A stretch of DNA of 64,000 nt from Alphaproteobacteria bacterium (GTDB taxonomy: Bacteria > Pseudomonadota > Alphaproteobacteria > Micavibrionales > Micavibrionaceae), in contig NVTV01000002.1 in the NCBI GenBank assembly GCA_002401695.1, positions 62,001-126,000 on the forward strand, in the 5' to 3' direction. Position numbers and translations under genes: made by a program. Each line of letters starts with the position of its first letter. The stretch's first letter is position 1. Below the pieces are notes generated by a model that was not told where the DNA came from, made no database searches, and saw nothing but the letters and a program-made list of their open reading frames with translations. Of this stretch, positions 40,602 to 48,578 are shown one piece after another.

Positions 40602-41534
40602 TTAAGCTGCGTCATATTGATCTTGCCATTTTACAGGGTCTTTAAGGAAACTTTCTACTGAAACCAGTGTTTCAGTGTCAAAATAATTATTGGCTTTTGC
40701 AACGTCCAAGACATCCCACCATGTGGTAAGAGCATGTAGAGTGATACCCAGATCACTCATATTTTTCTCACTGGCATCGAATATACCGTAATGGAAGACA
40801 ACAAAGGCATGTTCAACCTTTGCACCGGCAGCGCGCAGCGCCTCGACAAAAATCTTTTTACTGCCGCCGTCTGTTTGTAAATCTTCAATAAGAATCACGT
40901 TGGGTTTTTTGCCCTGTTCATTTTTCTCCGGCAAAACGCCTTCAATCTGCGCCATGCGGCCATAGCCCTTTGGCTCTTTACGCACATAAATCATCGGCTT
41001 GTTCATACGCTCTGAAATGAAAGCACCATAGGGGATACCTGCCGTTTCTCCGCCTGCCAGAATATCAATATGATCCGCACCAATATCAGAACACAGCATC
41101 TTCGCTGCGTGGTTCATCAATTGATTACGTTCTTTGACAAAGGAAACAAGGCGGCGACAATCAATGTAAACGGGGCTTTTTCTGCCGGATTTCAATGTGA
41201 AGGGCTCTTTCGCATTAAATAAAACAGACTTAGTCTCAATCAAGGCTTTTGCGGCATCTTGCGCGATTTGTTGTCTATCTTGCTGTGACAGCTTGGCCTG
41301 TGACGGATCGTCAATCAGGGACACAAAATCAGACATTGTTGAATTTGTAACAGCCAGAACTTTGGACAGGCTTTCGGTTGACGGCCATCTTGGCTTGCCC
41401 TCCGGACTGGTGCGTTTGCTTTTATTGAAGGAAGTCGCATCAAGCCCCGCAAGTTTCGCCAGCCCTGATGGGGAATAGCCATGTGATGAAGCCAAGCGGT
41501 CTAGCCCTTGCCATATTTGTCCGTGCGTAAACAT
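40602..41534 (-). CDS. pyrE: Fusion of a repressor-type HTH domain and orotate phosphoribosyltransferase
   Basis: 310 residues in two parts. Residues 1 to about 75 (GQIWQGLDRLASSHGYSPSG, AGLDATSFNKSKR, RWPSTESLSKVLA) are a helix-turn-helix domain of the type at the N-terminus of alphaproteobacterial S24/LexA-like phage repressors. Residues from about 95 are a full OPRT: FTLKSGRKSPVYIDCR, GGETAGIPYGAFIS, RKEPKGYG and PRPP loop LIEDLQTDGGSK. Catalytic residues look intact, so it should still make OMP. The gene is divergent from the phage module, in the position a phage repressor would occupy. PRPP-responsive DNA binding, as in Bacillus PurR, is conceivable but unproven. Confidence 0.9.
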   Translation of the reverse strand: MFTHGQIWQGLDRLASSHGYSPSGLAKLAGLDATSFNKSKRTSPEGKPRWPSTESLSKVLAVTNSTMSDFVSLIDDPSQAKLSQQDRQQIAQDAAKALIETKSVLFNAKEPFTLKSGRKSPVYIDCRRLVSFVKERNQLMNHAAKMLCSDIGADHIDILAGGETAGIPYGAFISERMNKPMIYVRKEPKGYGRMAQIEGVLPEKNEQGKKPNVILIEDLQTDGGSKKIFVEALRAAGAKVEHAFVVFHYGIFDASEKNMSDLGITLHALTTWWDVLDVAKANNYFDTETLVSVESFLKDPVKWQDQYDAA

Positions 41535-41667
41535 ATGTTCGTTTCCTCTGTTTATTCTGGTGTTTATTCTGCATTTAGCCTGCGCTTATTCGTGCGCTGC
41601 GATGTTCTAGGATAGTAATCCCATTATTGCAGCGAAACGTAAACAGGAAAATAATCCTATTTTTATC

Positions 41668-41714
41668 TTGACTTCAGTTTTTCTTTATAGCATAAAAGAG
41701 AACATAAAGGGAAC
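41668..41714 (+). promoter_or_regulatory. Putative promoter with LexA-type box before the phage module
   Basis: TTGACT at 41668, 17-base spacer, CATAAA at 41691. The direct repeat GAACATAAAGGGAAC at 41700-41714 matches GAAC-N7-GAAC, the complement of the alphaproteobacterial LexA box GTTC-N7-GTTC, and would cover the transcription start. SOS induction of the first phage genes is inferred. The rest of the 250-base gap is AT-rich with no gene. Confidence 0.6.
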
Positions 41715-41784
41715 AATTACGTTTTCTTTCTTACCAAAATAACAAAAAATTTCTCAAAAACAGCAGAAGGGAATACAGATCATA

Positions 41785-42258
41785 ATGAAAAATAAAGTAA
41801 ATACAAAGGGTTATGATGGGGGTAATGCTCAGGCTCAAGGTGCTATTCCTTTTGAAAGCGCAGAGGAAGCATGGTTCTGGTTTATCACCGCACAGCAAGC
41901 CCGCAATGATGGCGCGCGTTTTACCGCAGGTGGTGGATTGTTACAACGCCCGTGTGAACCTGTTGATATTTTGAAGGTTCTGGATGGCCTACATCGTAAA
42001 CGTCACCTGAAACGGGATCATTTGCTGGTGCTGCGCCATTATGGCAGACGTAATATGCCGCCCGAACGCCGACGCCAGAAAGAAGCGCGTGCCTTTTATC
42101 TATGGGAAGAGGCGTTAGAGCGCATGACACCTGTTTTGGAGCGTAAAGGCATTATCAGAAAACAAAGTTGGGTGACACAGCATTTGGCTCAAACCCCGCC
42201 AAGTTCTTCCGAATTTCAAGTTTCACTTTTTGATCACGAATTGATCGCCGCACAATGA
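41785..42258 (+). CDS. Phage-module leading protein, function unknown
   Basis: 157 residues, soluble, basic. Begins with a low-complexity N-terminus, then IPFESAEEAWFWFITAQQARNDGARF, RPCEPVDILKVLDGLHRKRHLKRDHLLVLRHYGRR. The helical, Arg-rich central part could bind DNA, so a regulator or small-terminase-like role is possible but not shown. First gene behind the LexA-type box; its stop overlaps the next frame. Confidence 0.75.
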   Translation: MKNKVNTKGYDGGNAQAQGAIPFESAEEAWFWFITAQQARNDGARFTAGGGLLQRPCEPVDILKVLDGLHRKRHLKRDHLLVLRHYGRRNMPPERRRQKEARAFYLWEEALERMTPVLERKGIIRKQSWVTQHLAQTPPSSSEFQVSLFDHELIAAQ

Positions 42259-42269
42259 GGATAATAACC

Positions 42270-42785
42270 ATGACAGATTCAAAAATTACAAAAACAGATA
42301 ATATTGCAGATTTGATAGAAAGCACGCGACCTAACAGGCAAGCATGGGTGATATTCACCAATCAGACAGAATTGCCGTGGGTGCGTATGTTTAAGAAAGG
42401 GTATCGGCATTGCTTTATCCTGATTAATGATGGCGAGCAATGGATCAGTATCGATCCGATGGCAAATTACATGGATGTGGTCGTCCATCATGTGCCATGT
42501 GCTTTTGATTTGCCGGATTGGCTGGCGGCACGCGGTCACAGTGTTATCCCTGCTTATCTGGATAATCAGGTGAACCGCGCCGCGCCATGGATGCTGTTTA
42601 CTTGTGTTGAGGCATGTAAGCGCATCCTAGGCATTCATAAACGCTTCATCTATACGCCGTGGCAGTTATTCCAATATTTAGAACAGCAAAACGGGAGCGT
42701 CGTTCCTGAGCCTTCTTTGCTGCTCAAAATTCAAAATAGATTAAAACGTTTTTTTCATAAAGGAGTTCTCTCATGGGAAGTTTAA
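42270..42785 (+). CDS. Phage-associated protein, possibly permuted NlpC/P60-like
   Basis: About 171 residues. A His in KKGYRHCFILINDGEQWISIDP comes before a Cys in LFTCVEACKRILGI followed by TPWQLFQYL. His before Cys, with an acidic residue between, is the order in permuted papain-like (NlpC/P60, YiiX-type) hydrolases; this is a tentative fold guess. GAGGAT precedes the ATG at 42270; an ATG at 42255 overlapping the previous stop is an alternative. The 3' end overlaps the next gene by 13 bases. Confidence 0.75.
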   Translation: MTDSKITKTDNIADLIESTRPNRQAWVIFTNQTELPWVRMFKKGYRHCFILINDGEQWISIDPMANYMDVVVHHVPCAFDLPDWLAARGHSVIPAYLDNQVNRAAPWMLFTCVEACKRILGIHKRFIYTPWQLFQYLEQQNGSVVPEPSLLLKIQNRLKRFFHKGVLSWEV

Positions 42786-43030
42786 GTTCATCACCCAAAG
42801 CGCCAACCCGCGCGCAAACCGTCTATGTACCTGCACCTGTTGCTGCAACGGCAACCACATCAATAAGTACGGAAAATAACGCCGCAAGTTCCGCCGCGCA
42901 AGCATCAAGGAGCAGGACGCAAAGCCTATTGTCCCGAAGCCGCAGTAGATTCGGAACCATCGCCACAAGTTTCCAAGGGTTTCTTGGGAACAGCAACGCA
43001 CGCGGTCGTAAGACGTTGTTGGGCGAGTAA
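42773..43030 (+). CDS. Small Ser/Ala-rich phage protein before the portal
   Basis: 85 residues, starting MGSLSSSPKAPTRAQTVYVP and ending FLGNSNARGRKTLLGE, a layout seen in short proteins next to portal genes of podoviruses. Strong AAAGGAG before the ATG. Probably a minor virion or assembly protein; not certain. Confidence 0.7.
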   Translation: MGSLSSSPKAPTRAQTVYVPAPVAATATTSISTENNAASSAAQASRSRTQSLLSRSRSRFGTIATSFQGFLGNSNARGRKTLLGE

Positions 43031-43051
43031 TAAAATAAGAGGAATAGAAAA

Positions 43052-44638
43052 ATGATTACAGATACAGATAATTTTAAGACGACATCTCTGGATGAAGCAG
43101 GTGATATCGTTAAGGTTAAAGCACTTCTCCAACGCTATGAGTCTGCGAAAAATAGACGCGATGAATGGACGGGGTTATGGCAGGATTGCTATGATTACGC
43201 TTTGCCGCAACGCGGTGGGTTCAATGGGCCTATGGCTGCAGGAAAGGCGCGGACAAATCAAATTTATGATGGTACGGCGATGGATGCGGCGGAACAGCTT
43301 GCCGCAAGCCTGCTGGGGAATTTAACCCCGACATGGTCGCAATGGTTTGGCTTAAAACCGGGGCCTGATTTATCACCTGCGGAGGCCGATGCACTTGCGC
43401 CCGTGTTGGAGAAGGCAGGGAAAACAATACAGGCACATTTTGATCGCTCGAACTTTTCTGTCGAAATTCATCAATGTTATTTGGATTTAGTGGTTGGAGG
43501 TAGTGCTGCGCTTTCCTTTGAAGAGGCAGAACCCGGCGGTTTTTCTGCCTTTCAATTTGGCGCGATCTCCTTGTCACAAGTGGTGCTGGAGGAGGGCGTT
43601 TCAGGATATCTGGACGGCGCATTTCGCACCATTCCCATGACGTTGGAGCAATTGACACACCGTTATCCCACCGCAGAAATTCCGACAGATATTATCAAGG
43701 CCGCAACCAAAGACCCGCAATTACGCTTTGACGTGTTGGAGGCCGTGGTTCCCAATGGTTTGGTGTTTGATTATATGGCCGTCTTATCAGGTGATTCTAT
43801 TGCGATCACGCATGAGCCTGTGATTTTGAAAGTCGGGCAATTTAACCAATCCCCGATTATCGGGTTTCGCTGGTTAAAATCACCGGGGGAGGTCTATGGT
43901 CGTTCGCCGGTGATGAAGGCTCTGCCGGATATAAAAACTGCGAATAAAGTAGTTGAGCTGATCTTGAAAAATGCATCGATTGCAGTAACGGGCATTTGGC
44001 AAGCCGATGATGACGGTGTTCTGAACCCCGCGAATATTGAGCTGACCCCCGGTAGTATCATCCCCAAAGCCATCGGTTCTAAAGGGTTACAGCCCTTGGA
44101 AATGCCGGGGCGTTTTGATGTGTCACAACTTATGCTGGATAATCTGCAAACCCGTATTCGCCATGCTTTATTAACGGATAAGCTTGCCCCCGTTGCGGGG
44201 CCGCGCATGACTGCCACCGAAGTTCTGGAACGTTCCGCCGAGATGTCATTGATATTGGGGGCAACTTACGGACGTTTGCAAACCGAGCTGTTAACGCCGC
44301 TGATTAAACGCGCCTTCTCGATCCTGCGTCGTCGTGGGGAAGTGCCTGATATCTCGTTGGATGGGCGTTTGGTGGCGGTAGATTACCGATCCCCCTTGGC
44401 GCGATCACAAGGGCAGCGCAATGTTCAAAACACCTTGAGCTGGCTTAACACTGTTTTGGCTATGGGGCCGGAGGCGGCGTTGTCTGTTGATTTACAGGCG
44501 GCGGTGCGTTTCCTTGGTGAAGCCTTGGCGGTGCCGAGTGACCTTATCCGTAGTGAGATTCTACCCGAAATCCCGCCCGAGATTTTGCCCAAAATTGACG
44601 GGGCGATAGAAGAAGGGCAAGGCGACGTCGTAACCTGA
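43052..44638 (+). CDS. Portal (head-to-tail connector) protein, T7 type
   Basis: 528 residues matching the podovirus head-tail connector family: LLQRYESAKNRRDEWTGLWQ, YALPQR, QIYDGTAMDAAEQLAASLLGNLTPTWSQWF and RMTATEVLERSAEMSLILG. It forms the DNA entry ring of the capsid and binds terminase and tail. Intact at normal length. Confidence 0.92.
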   Translation: MITDTDNFKTTSLDEAGDIVKVKALLQRYESAKNRRDEWTGLWQDCYDYALPQRGGFNGPMAAGKARTNQIYDGTAMDAAEQLAASLLGNLTPTWSQWFGLKPGPDLSPAEADALAPVLEKAGKTIQAHFDRSNFSVEIHQCYLDLVVGGSAALSFEEAEPGGFSAFQFGAISLSQVVLEEGVSGYLDGAFRTIPMTLEQLTHRYPTAEIPTDIIKAATKDPQLRFDVLEAVVPNGLVFDYMAVLSGDSIAITHEPVILKVGQFNQSPIIGFRWLKSPGEVYGRSPVMKALPDIKTANKVVELILKNASIAVTGIWQADDDGVLNPANIELTPGSIIPKAIGSKGLQPLEMPGRFDVSQLMLDNLQTRIRHALLTDKLAPVAGPRMTATEVLERSAEMSLILGATYGRLQTELLTPLIKRAFSILRRRGEVPDISLDGRLVAVDYRSPLARSQGQRNVQNTLSWLNTVLAMGPEAALSVDLQAAVRFLGEALAVPSDLIRSEILPEIPPEILPKIDGAIEEGQGDVVT

Positions 44639-44696
44639 TGCCTCTTCATAAACCCATAACATTATTTAAAATTTAAAAACCGAAGGAGATTATAAA

Positions 44697-45362
44697 ATGC
44701 ATAACCATAAAAATGAGACACCAAGCGAAGAAAGCTTGCTGAACGCCGATATACCCGAGAAATTCAAACATCCCGAAACCGGAGAAGTGCAGATTGATTT
44801 GCTGATGAAATCCTATAAGGCGCTGGAGCAACGCTTATCCCAAAACCCAAGCGCGCCGAAATCACCCGATGAGTATTGTATCGATTGTTCACACGGTATG
44901 TTCGAGGCAGATACGGAGATTAACCGCCGTTTGCATGAAAAGGGCTTCACACAGGATCAGGCGCAGGAGGTCTATAATCTGGCATCCGAAAAAATGGTGC
45001 CAATGGTGCATGAACTTGCCGCCGATTTTAAGGCCGAGCGCGAAGTTGAAAAACTCGTCAATCATTTCGGTGGGGTAGAGCAATGGACAGAAATATCGCG
45101 CCAGCTTTTGGCATTCGGCAGTAAGAATCTGCCCGAAGATGTGCTTGATAATTTATCCAGCTCTTACGAAGGCGTGGTTGCGCTGCACCGTATGATGAAA
45201 GGCGATGAGCCAAGTCTGCAACGTAATGCAAAACAAGGACAGCAGAACGTGAATGATCTTGAGCTATCCTCCATGATGCGCGACCCGCGTTATTGGAAAG
45301 ATAAAGATCCTGCTTATGTTGCGAAAGTGACGCAAGGGTTTGAGTCTTTATATGGCAAGTAA
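44697..45362 (+). CDS. Scaffolding / capsid assembly protein
   Basis: 221 residues, acidic, helical: an N-terminal segment (IPEKFKHPETGEVQIDLLMKSYKALEQRL), a middle YNLASEKMVPMVHELAADF and a C-terminal RDPRYWKDKDPAYVAKVTQGFESLYG, typical of T7-like scaffold proteins between portal and capsid. AAGGAG precedes the ATG. Confidence 0.8.
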   Translation: MHNHKNETPSEESLLNADIPEKFKHPETGEVQIDLLMKSYKALEQRLSQNPSAPKSPDEYCIDCSHGMFEADTEINRRLHEKGFTQDQAQEVYNLASEKMVPMVHELAADFKAEREVEKLVNHFGGVEQWTEISRQLLAFGSKNLPEDVLDNLSSSYEGVVALHRMMKGDEPSLQRNAKQGQQNVNDLELSSMMRDPRYWKDKDPAYVAKVTQGFESLYGK

Positions 45363-45376
45363 TAGAGCATAAAGAG

Positions 45377-45404
45377 AGCCTTCCTCATATATGGGGAAGG
45401 CTTT
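45377..45404 (+). terminator. Hairpin after the scaffold gene
   Basis: 10-bp stem AGCCTTCCTC/GGGGAAGGCT with a 6-base loop, followed by TT only. On the other strand it lies beyond the PilZ stop and is followed by CTCTTT, so it may serve both directions. Confidence 0.55.
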
Positions 45405-45429
45405 ACCTTATTTATGTTTCTAGAGTACG

Positions 45430-45813
45430 TTAACTCTGTGATTCAGCGAAACGTTGTGACACATAATCATCAACCACTTTTTGAAAGCTGCTTTGTGCAT
45501 CTTTTGTAAGAGGTAGATATTGTAGCGCAATTTTATTCGGAGATTTACGAATAACCTTTGCGTTATGGTCAATTTCCATCATTTTATCACGCAGTTTGAA
45601 TTTCAATGTGAATTTGCAATCTTGGCCAATGGCGAAAATACGCTCATCAGCAGTGATAAGCATGCCGCCCGAACTCCAGTTCTCAACAGGATGCATTTGA
45701 CCGTTGATGATGCTGACGCAACGATCATCGGCTCTGCGAGCATCCCTGCGCTTTGTTTGCGCACTGGAATTCTTCTTCAAAATATCCGAAGATTTTATAA
45801 CTTTAGTAAACAT
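45430..45813 (-). CDS. PilZ-domain (c-di-GMP receptor) protein
   Basis: 127 residues. The PilZ signature is visible: RxxxR (KRRDARRADD) and N-x-S-x-x-G (ENWSSGG), then KVIRKSPNKIALQYLPL. It should bind c-di-GMP. It is the only reverse-strand gene inside the virion cluster, between scaffold and capsid, and looks like accessory cargo rather than a virion gene. It may link particle production or host surface behaviour to c-di-GMP. Confidence 0.82.
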   Translation of the reverse strand: MFTKVIKSSDILKKNSSAQTKRRDARRADDRCVSIINGQMHPVENWSSGGMLITADERIFAIGQDCKFTLKFKLRDKMMEIDHNAKVIRKSPNKIALQYLPLTKDAQSSFQKVVDDYVSQRFAESQS

Positions 45814-45919
45814 GAGCCATTCCCATAACTATTTATATAATTAAAATAGTGTTAATTTTTGTTTAAAATAAGGCAAAACTAACAATTCGATAAAAAATAC
45901 GCAGAAACTGCAAAAACAA

Positions 45920-45948
45920 TTGACAAATTAGGAATTAATTCTTAATAT
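45920..45948 (+). promoter_or_regulatory. Strong sigma70-type promoter upstream of the capsid gene
   Basis: Consensus TTGACA, 17-base spacer, TAATAT. Transcription would start near 45955, giving a leader of about 270 bases before the capsid ATG. Confidence 0.7.
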
Positions 45949-45954
45949 AAGCAC

Positions 45955-46225
45955 ATCAACGCCACGAATGTCATTTTTGCATTATGAATCATTAATATCA
46001 TAAATCACGATTCGCTTGAATATAATTCGTAATTCTATACCGGATGGGTAACGCGCTTTGTCGTGTCCATGCGGTTTTTTTGTGCCAAAAGGCCGTAATC
46101 ACACTGTTTTTTACAGCCTTTTGGTATTCACCGCCCTTTATTTGGCCTTAAGACGCTTTCATACGCTTGGATAACCAAAAGACGGCTTTTTTCTAAACTC
46201 ATAAACCATAAGAAAGAGGTTTACT
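45955..46225 (+). other. Long untranslated leader of the capsid gene with inverted repeat
   Basis: Part of a 412-base gap (45814-46225) without a gene. It contains a perfect 9-bp inverted repeat CCAAAAGGC (46085-46093) / GCCTTTTGG (46116-46124), an inner CTGT/ACAG pair that could form an alternative stem, and a further CCAAAAG near 46174 before a T-run. A structured regulatory leader is possible. I see no riboswitch family in it. Confidence 0.5.
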
Positions 46226-47059
46226 ATGTCTACAACAATAGATCAGGCCTTCATTAAGCAGTTCGAACGCGAAGTGCATGAAGCCTACCAACGTCAGGGT
46301 TCGAAACTTCGTAACACTGTGCGTACAATAACAGGTGTCAACGGTTCCAGCGCGGTCTTCCAAAAGGTCGGTAAAGGAACAGCCAGCACAAAAGCAACAC
46401 ATGGCATGGTGCCGGTGATGAATCTGGATCACTCCAACATTGAAGTTATCCTGTCCGATTATTACGCAGGGGACTGGGTTGATCGTCTGGACGAGCTGAA
46501 AACCAATATTGACGAGCGTCAAATTATCGCCAACGCCGGTGCGCAAGCCCTTGGCCGTAAAACGGATGAACTTGTGATTAATGCTTTGGCCAGTGCGTCT
46601 GCAAACATCATTGCGGATGCTAACATTGGTTTGACCAAGGATAAAATCTTGAGCGCATTTGAAACATTTGGTGAAAATGATGTGCCTGATGACGGACAGC
46701 GTTTTTGTATCGTTGGCTGGAAACAGTGGAGTGATTTGCTCGCTATTGATGAATTCGTGAATGCGGATTATATCGGCGCGGAAAACCTTCCATTCTCAAG
46801 CATCACACAAGCGAAAATGTTCCTCGGTACGATTTTCATTCCGCATTCGGGTCTTCCCGTTGATGGCAGTGATATTCGCTCTTGTTATTATTATCACAAG
46901 ACTGCCGTAGGTCATGCCGCCGCCAGTGATGTGCAGACCGATGTCTCATGGCATGGTGATCGTGCGTCCCATTTCGTCAATAATATGATGAGCCAAGGTG
47001 CCGGTCTGATTGACGAGACGGGAATCGTCACAATCAATTGCGACGAAACCCCTGACTAA
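46226..47059 (+). CDS. Major capsid protein (podovirus type)
   Basis: 277 residues, following portal and scaffold: IDQAFIKQFEREVHEAYQRQGSKLRNTVR at the start, then MNLDHSNIEVILSDYYAGDWVDRLDELKTNIDERQ and GRKTDELVINAL, a pattern common to capsid proteins of T7-like and N4-like marine podoviruses. AAGAGG precedes the ATG. A strong terminator follows directly, as expected for a highly expressed gene. Confidence 0.85.
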   Translation: MSTTIDQAFIKQFEREVHEAYQRQGSKLRNTVRTITGVNGSSAVFQKVGKGTASTKATHGMVPVMNLDHSNIEVILSDYYAGDWVDRLDELKTNIDERQIIANAGAQALGRKTDELVINALASASANIIADANIGLTKDKILSAFETFGENDVPDDGQRFCIVGWKQWSDLLAIDEFVNADYIGAENLPFSSITQAKMFLGTIFIPHSGLPVDGSDIRSCYYYHKTAVGHAAASDVQTDVSWHGDRASHFVNNMMSQGAGLIDETGIVTINCDETPD

Positions 47060-47082
47060 GAACTCGATTGGTTCTGACTTTT

Positions 47083-47115
47083 ACGCCTCGCATTTGAATA
47101 TGCGGGGCGTTTTTT
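47083..47115 (+). terminator. Intrinsic terminator after the capsid gene
   Basis: 11-bp stem ACGCCTCGCAT/ATGCGGGGCGT (one G-U), loop of 6, then TTTTT. Confidence 0.85.
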
Positions 47116-47120
47116 GTTTC

Positions 47121-47225
47121 AAACTAAAAGGTTGTGACCGCAACCTCAGCGGAAATCCGCTGTTCTTAAACTAAAAGGTTGTGACTGCAACCTCAGCGGC
47201 AATCCGCTGTTCTTAAACTAAAAGG
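47121..47225 (+). repeat. Tandem 47-bp hairpin repeat (two copies plus an 11-bp third start)
   Basis: Copies at 47121-47167 and 47168-47214 differ at two bases; a third start (AAACTAAAAGG) at 47215 forms the ribosome site of the next gene. Each unit has two stems: AGGTTG/CAACCT and CAGCGG/CCGCTG with a 4-base loop. The sequence change in each copy falls in the loops, so the stems are preserved. Confidence 0.85.
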
Positions 47226-47235
47226 AGATAAAATA

Positions 47236-47475
47236 ATGGCTTATATAGCATCTAATTTAAGCGTACTTGCGTATGCGAATAACTTTACTTTATGGCACTT
47301 CACCAGCGTGGACGCCGATATTACAACAGGTGGTTATTTCAGCGCCGCAGTAGATATGCTGCGCGTGAATGATTTGATCATCGCAAACATCGATACCGAT
47401 GGTAGCCCGTCTACGACATTTTATGTTGTGACAGGCAACGACGGCAGCACAGTCACAATTACAGCTTATGCGTAA
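47236..47475 (+). CDS. Small protein after the capsid, possible head decoration protein
   Basis: 79 residues, beta-rich, starting MAYIASNLSVLAYANNFTLWHF and ending GNDGSTVTITAYA. Small proteins of this layout often follow podovirus capsid genes. AAAAGGAG precedes the ATG. Role in decorating the capsid is inferred from position. Confidence 0.7.
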   Translation: MAYIASNLSVLAYANNFTLWHFTSVDADITTGGYFSAAVDMLRVNDLIIANIDTDGSPSTTFYVVTGNDGSTVTITAYA

Positions 47476-47541
47476 CTGTGTGCAAGGCTTGACGCGCTCC
47501 TCACGCTCGCCTTGATTTGCCCTTTAGGGTATCGAAATGGC

Positions 47542-47647
47542 ACAGCCCTGAATTTTGTTTAGTACCAAGGACGCGACCGCGGCCTCGAACCTTATGGTTC
47601 GTAAGTCTACGTGGCGTTTGAACGCTATAATAATAATTCAGGGCTGT
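47542..47647 (+). terminator. Terminator-like stem interrupted by a 62-bp repeat element
   Basis: A perfect 12-bp inverted repeat, ACAGCCCTGAAT (47542-47553) and ATTCAGGGCTGT (47636-47647), followed by TGCTTTT. The 82-base loop contains the repeat at 47563-47624. Before it, 47476-47541 holds two more palindromes (CAAGGC...GCCTTG and CCCTTTAGGG). Confidence 0.65.
47563..47624 (+). repeat. Dispersed 62-bp palindromic element, copy 1
   Basis: Runs from TACCAAGGACGCGACCGCGG to CGTGGCGTTTGAACG, with an internal stem CGAACC/GGTTCG around a 4-base loop. Two related copies lie at 48629-48690 and 48691-48753. Located inside a terminator-like loop. Confidence 0.85.
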
Positions 47648-47688
47648 TGCTTTTCTAAGAGGAATTATAACTTAAACGGAGAATTAAA

Positions 47689-48258
47689 ATGGCATTATCA
47701 GATATAGGCCTTAGCAGCCGCGCGCTTATCAGAATAGGCGCAGCCCCGATAACAGGCTTTGACGAAGGCACAGCAGAAAGTGAAATTGCGGGCGCATTAT
47801 TTGCGCAAACGCGCGATGCGTTGCTGTCTGCCTATGCGTGGAGCTTTGCCAGCGGGCAGATTGTTCTCAACCAACTTGCCACTGCACCAATTGCGGATTA
47901 CAGCTATGCCTACGCGTTGCCCAATGATTTTCTGCGCGCGCTCAGTGCAGGTAGTGGATCGCGCGGGCGGGGTTTGAATTACCGCATTGCTGGCGGCGTA
48001 TTGCACACAAATTCGTCTGAAGTGGTGTTGAGCTATATTTTCAGACCTGAAGAAGAGGCTTTTCCGCCATATTTTGATCAGGCATTAATAACACGCCTAT
48101 CTGCGGAGTTTACCATTCCTGTAACGGAGAATACCTCGCGCGCGCAAAGCATGTTTGCGATGGCAGATAAAGAATTCCAACGCGCTCGCCAAATTGATGC
48201 ACAACAAGATACACCGAATAAAATCGAAGACTTCACCCTGATTACAGTGCGGGATTAA
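47689..48258 (+). CDS. Tail tubular protein A (T7 gp11 type)
   Basis: 189 residues: LSDIGLSSRALIRIGAAPITGFDEGTAES, FASGQIVLNQLA, YAYALPNDFLRAL, LSYIFRPEEEAFPPYFDQALITRLSAEFTIPVT and an ARQIDAQQD end, all typical of the podovirus adaptor that joins portal and nozzle. AACGGAG precedes the ATG. Confidence 0.88.
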   Translation: MALSDIGLSSRALIRIGAAPITGFDEGTAESEIAGALFAQTRDALLSAYAWSFASGQIVLNQLATAPIADYSYAYALPNDFLRALSAGSGSRGRGLNYRIAGGVLHTNSSEVVLSYIFRPEEEAFPPYFDQALITRLSAEFTIPVTENTSRAQSMFAMADKEFQRARQIDAQQDTPNKIEDFTLITVRD

Positions 48259-48298
48259 ATGCTTAGGCTGAGGAAAAGCAACATATGATGCTGTTTTC

Positions 48299-48328
48299 TT
48301 GACGTGATGGTACGATATGGTTTACTAT
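48299..48328 (+). promoter_or_regulatory. Promoter of accessory cassette 1
   Basis: TTGACG, 18-base spacer, TACTAT; predicted start near 48335, 31 bases before the ATG of the small gene at 48366. Confidence 0.55.
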
Positions 48329-48365
48329 AGTCGCATCATAGAATTATACAAAATGGGTGGAAATT

Positions 48366-48545
48366 ATGGGTATAGATAAAGAGCAGGGTATTTCTAATGA
48401 ATTTGCCGACACTGAGTTGGGCGGAGAATTTAGCATTCCGACTAAATATCATGCAGCAGCTGAGGAACAACAGGTTGCTCAAGGCGTGCCGTTGCATCCT
48501 CCGCTTGAGCCGAGCGAGAATGAAGAAGAAGTCCTAGGTATATAG
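48366..48545 (+). CDS. Small acidic accessory protein, unknown
   Basis: 59 residues (MGIDKEQGISNEFADTELGG... SENEEEVLGI), very acidic, no membrane span, no known domain. It has its own promoter and terminator between two tail genes, the layout of a phage moron. GGGTGG precedes the ATG; an upstream GTG at 48357 is less likely. Confidence 0.65.
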   Translation: MGIDKEQGISNEFADTELGGEFSIPTKYHAAAEEQQVAQGVPLHPPLEPSENEEEVLGI

Positions 48546-48578
48546 GCTGATTTTTTAGTATTATAAAGAATAGTAAGA

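Noticed and set aside
47121-47225. Possible CRISPR array
   Set aside because: The units are directly joined hairpin repeats with no spacers, and no cas genes are visible.
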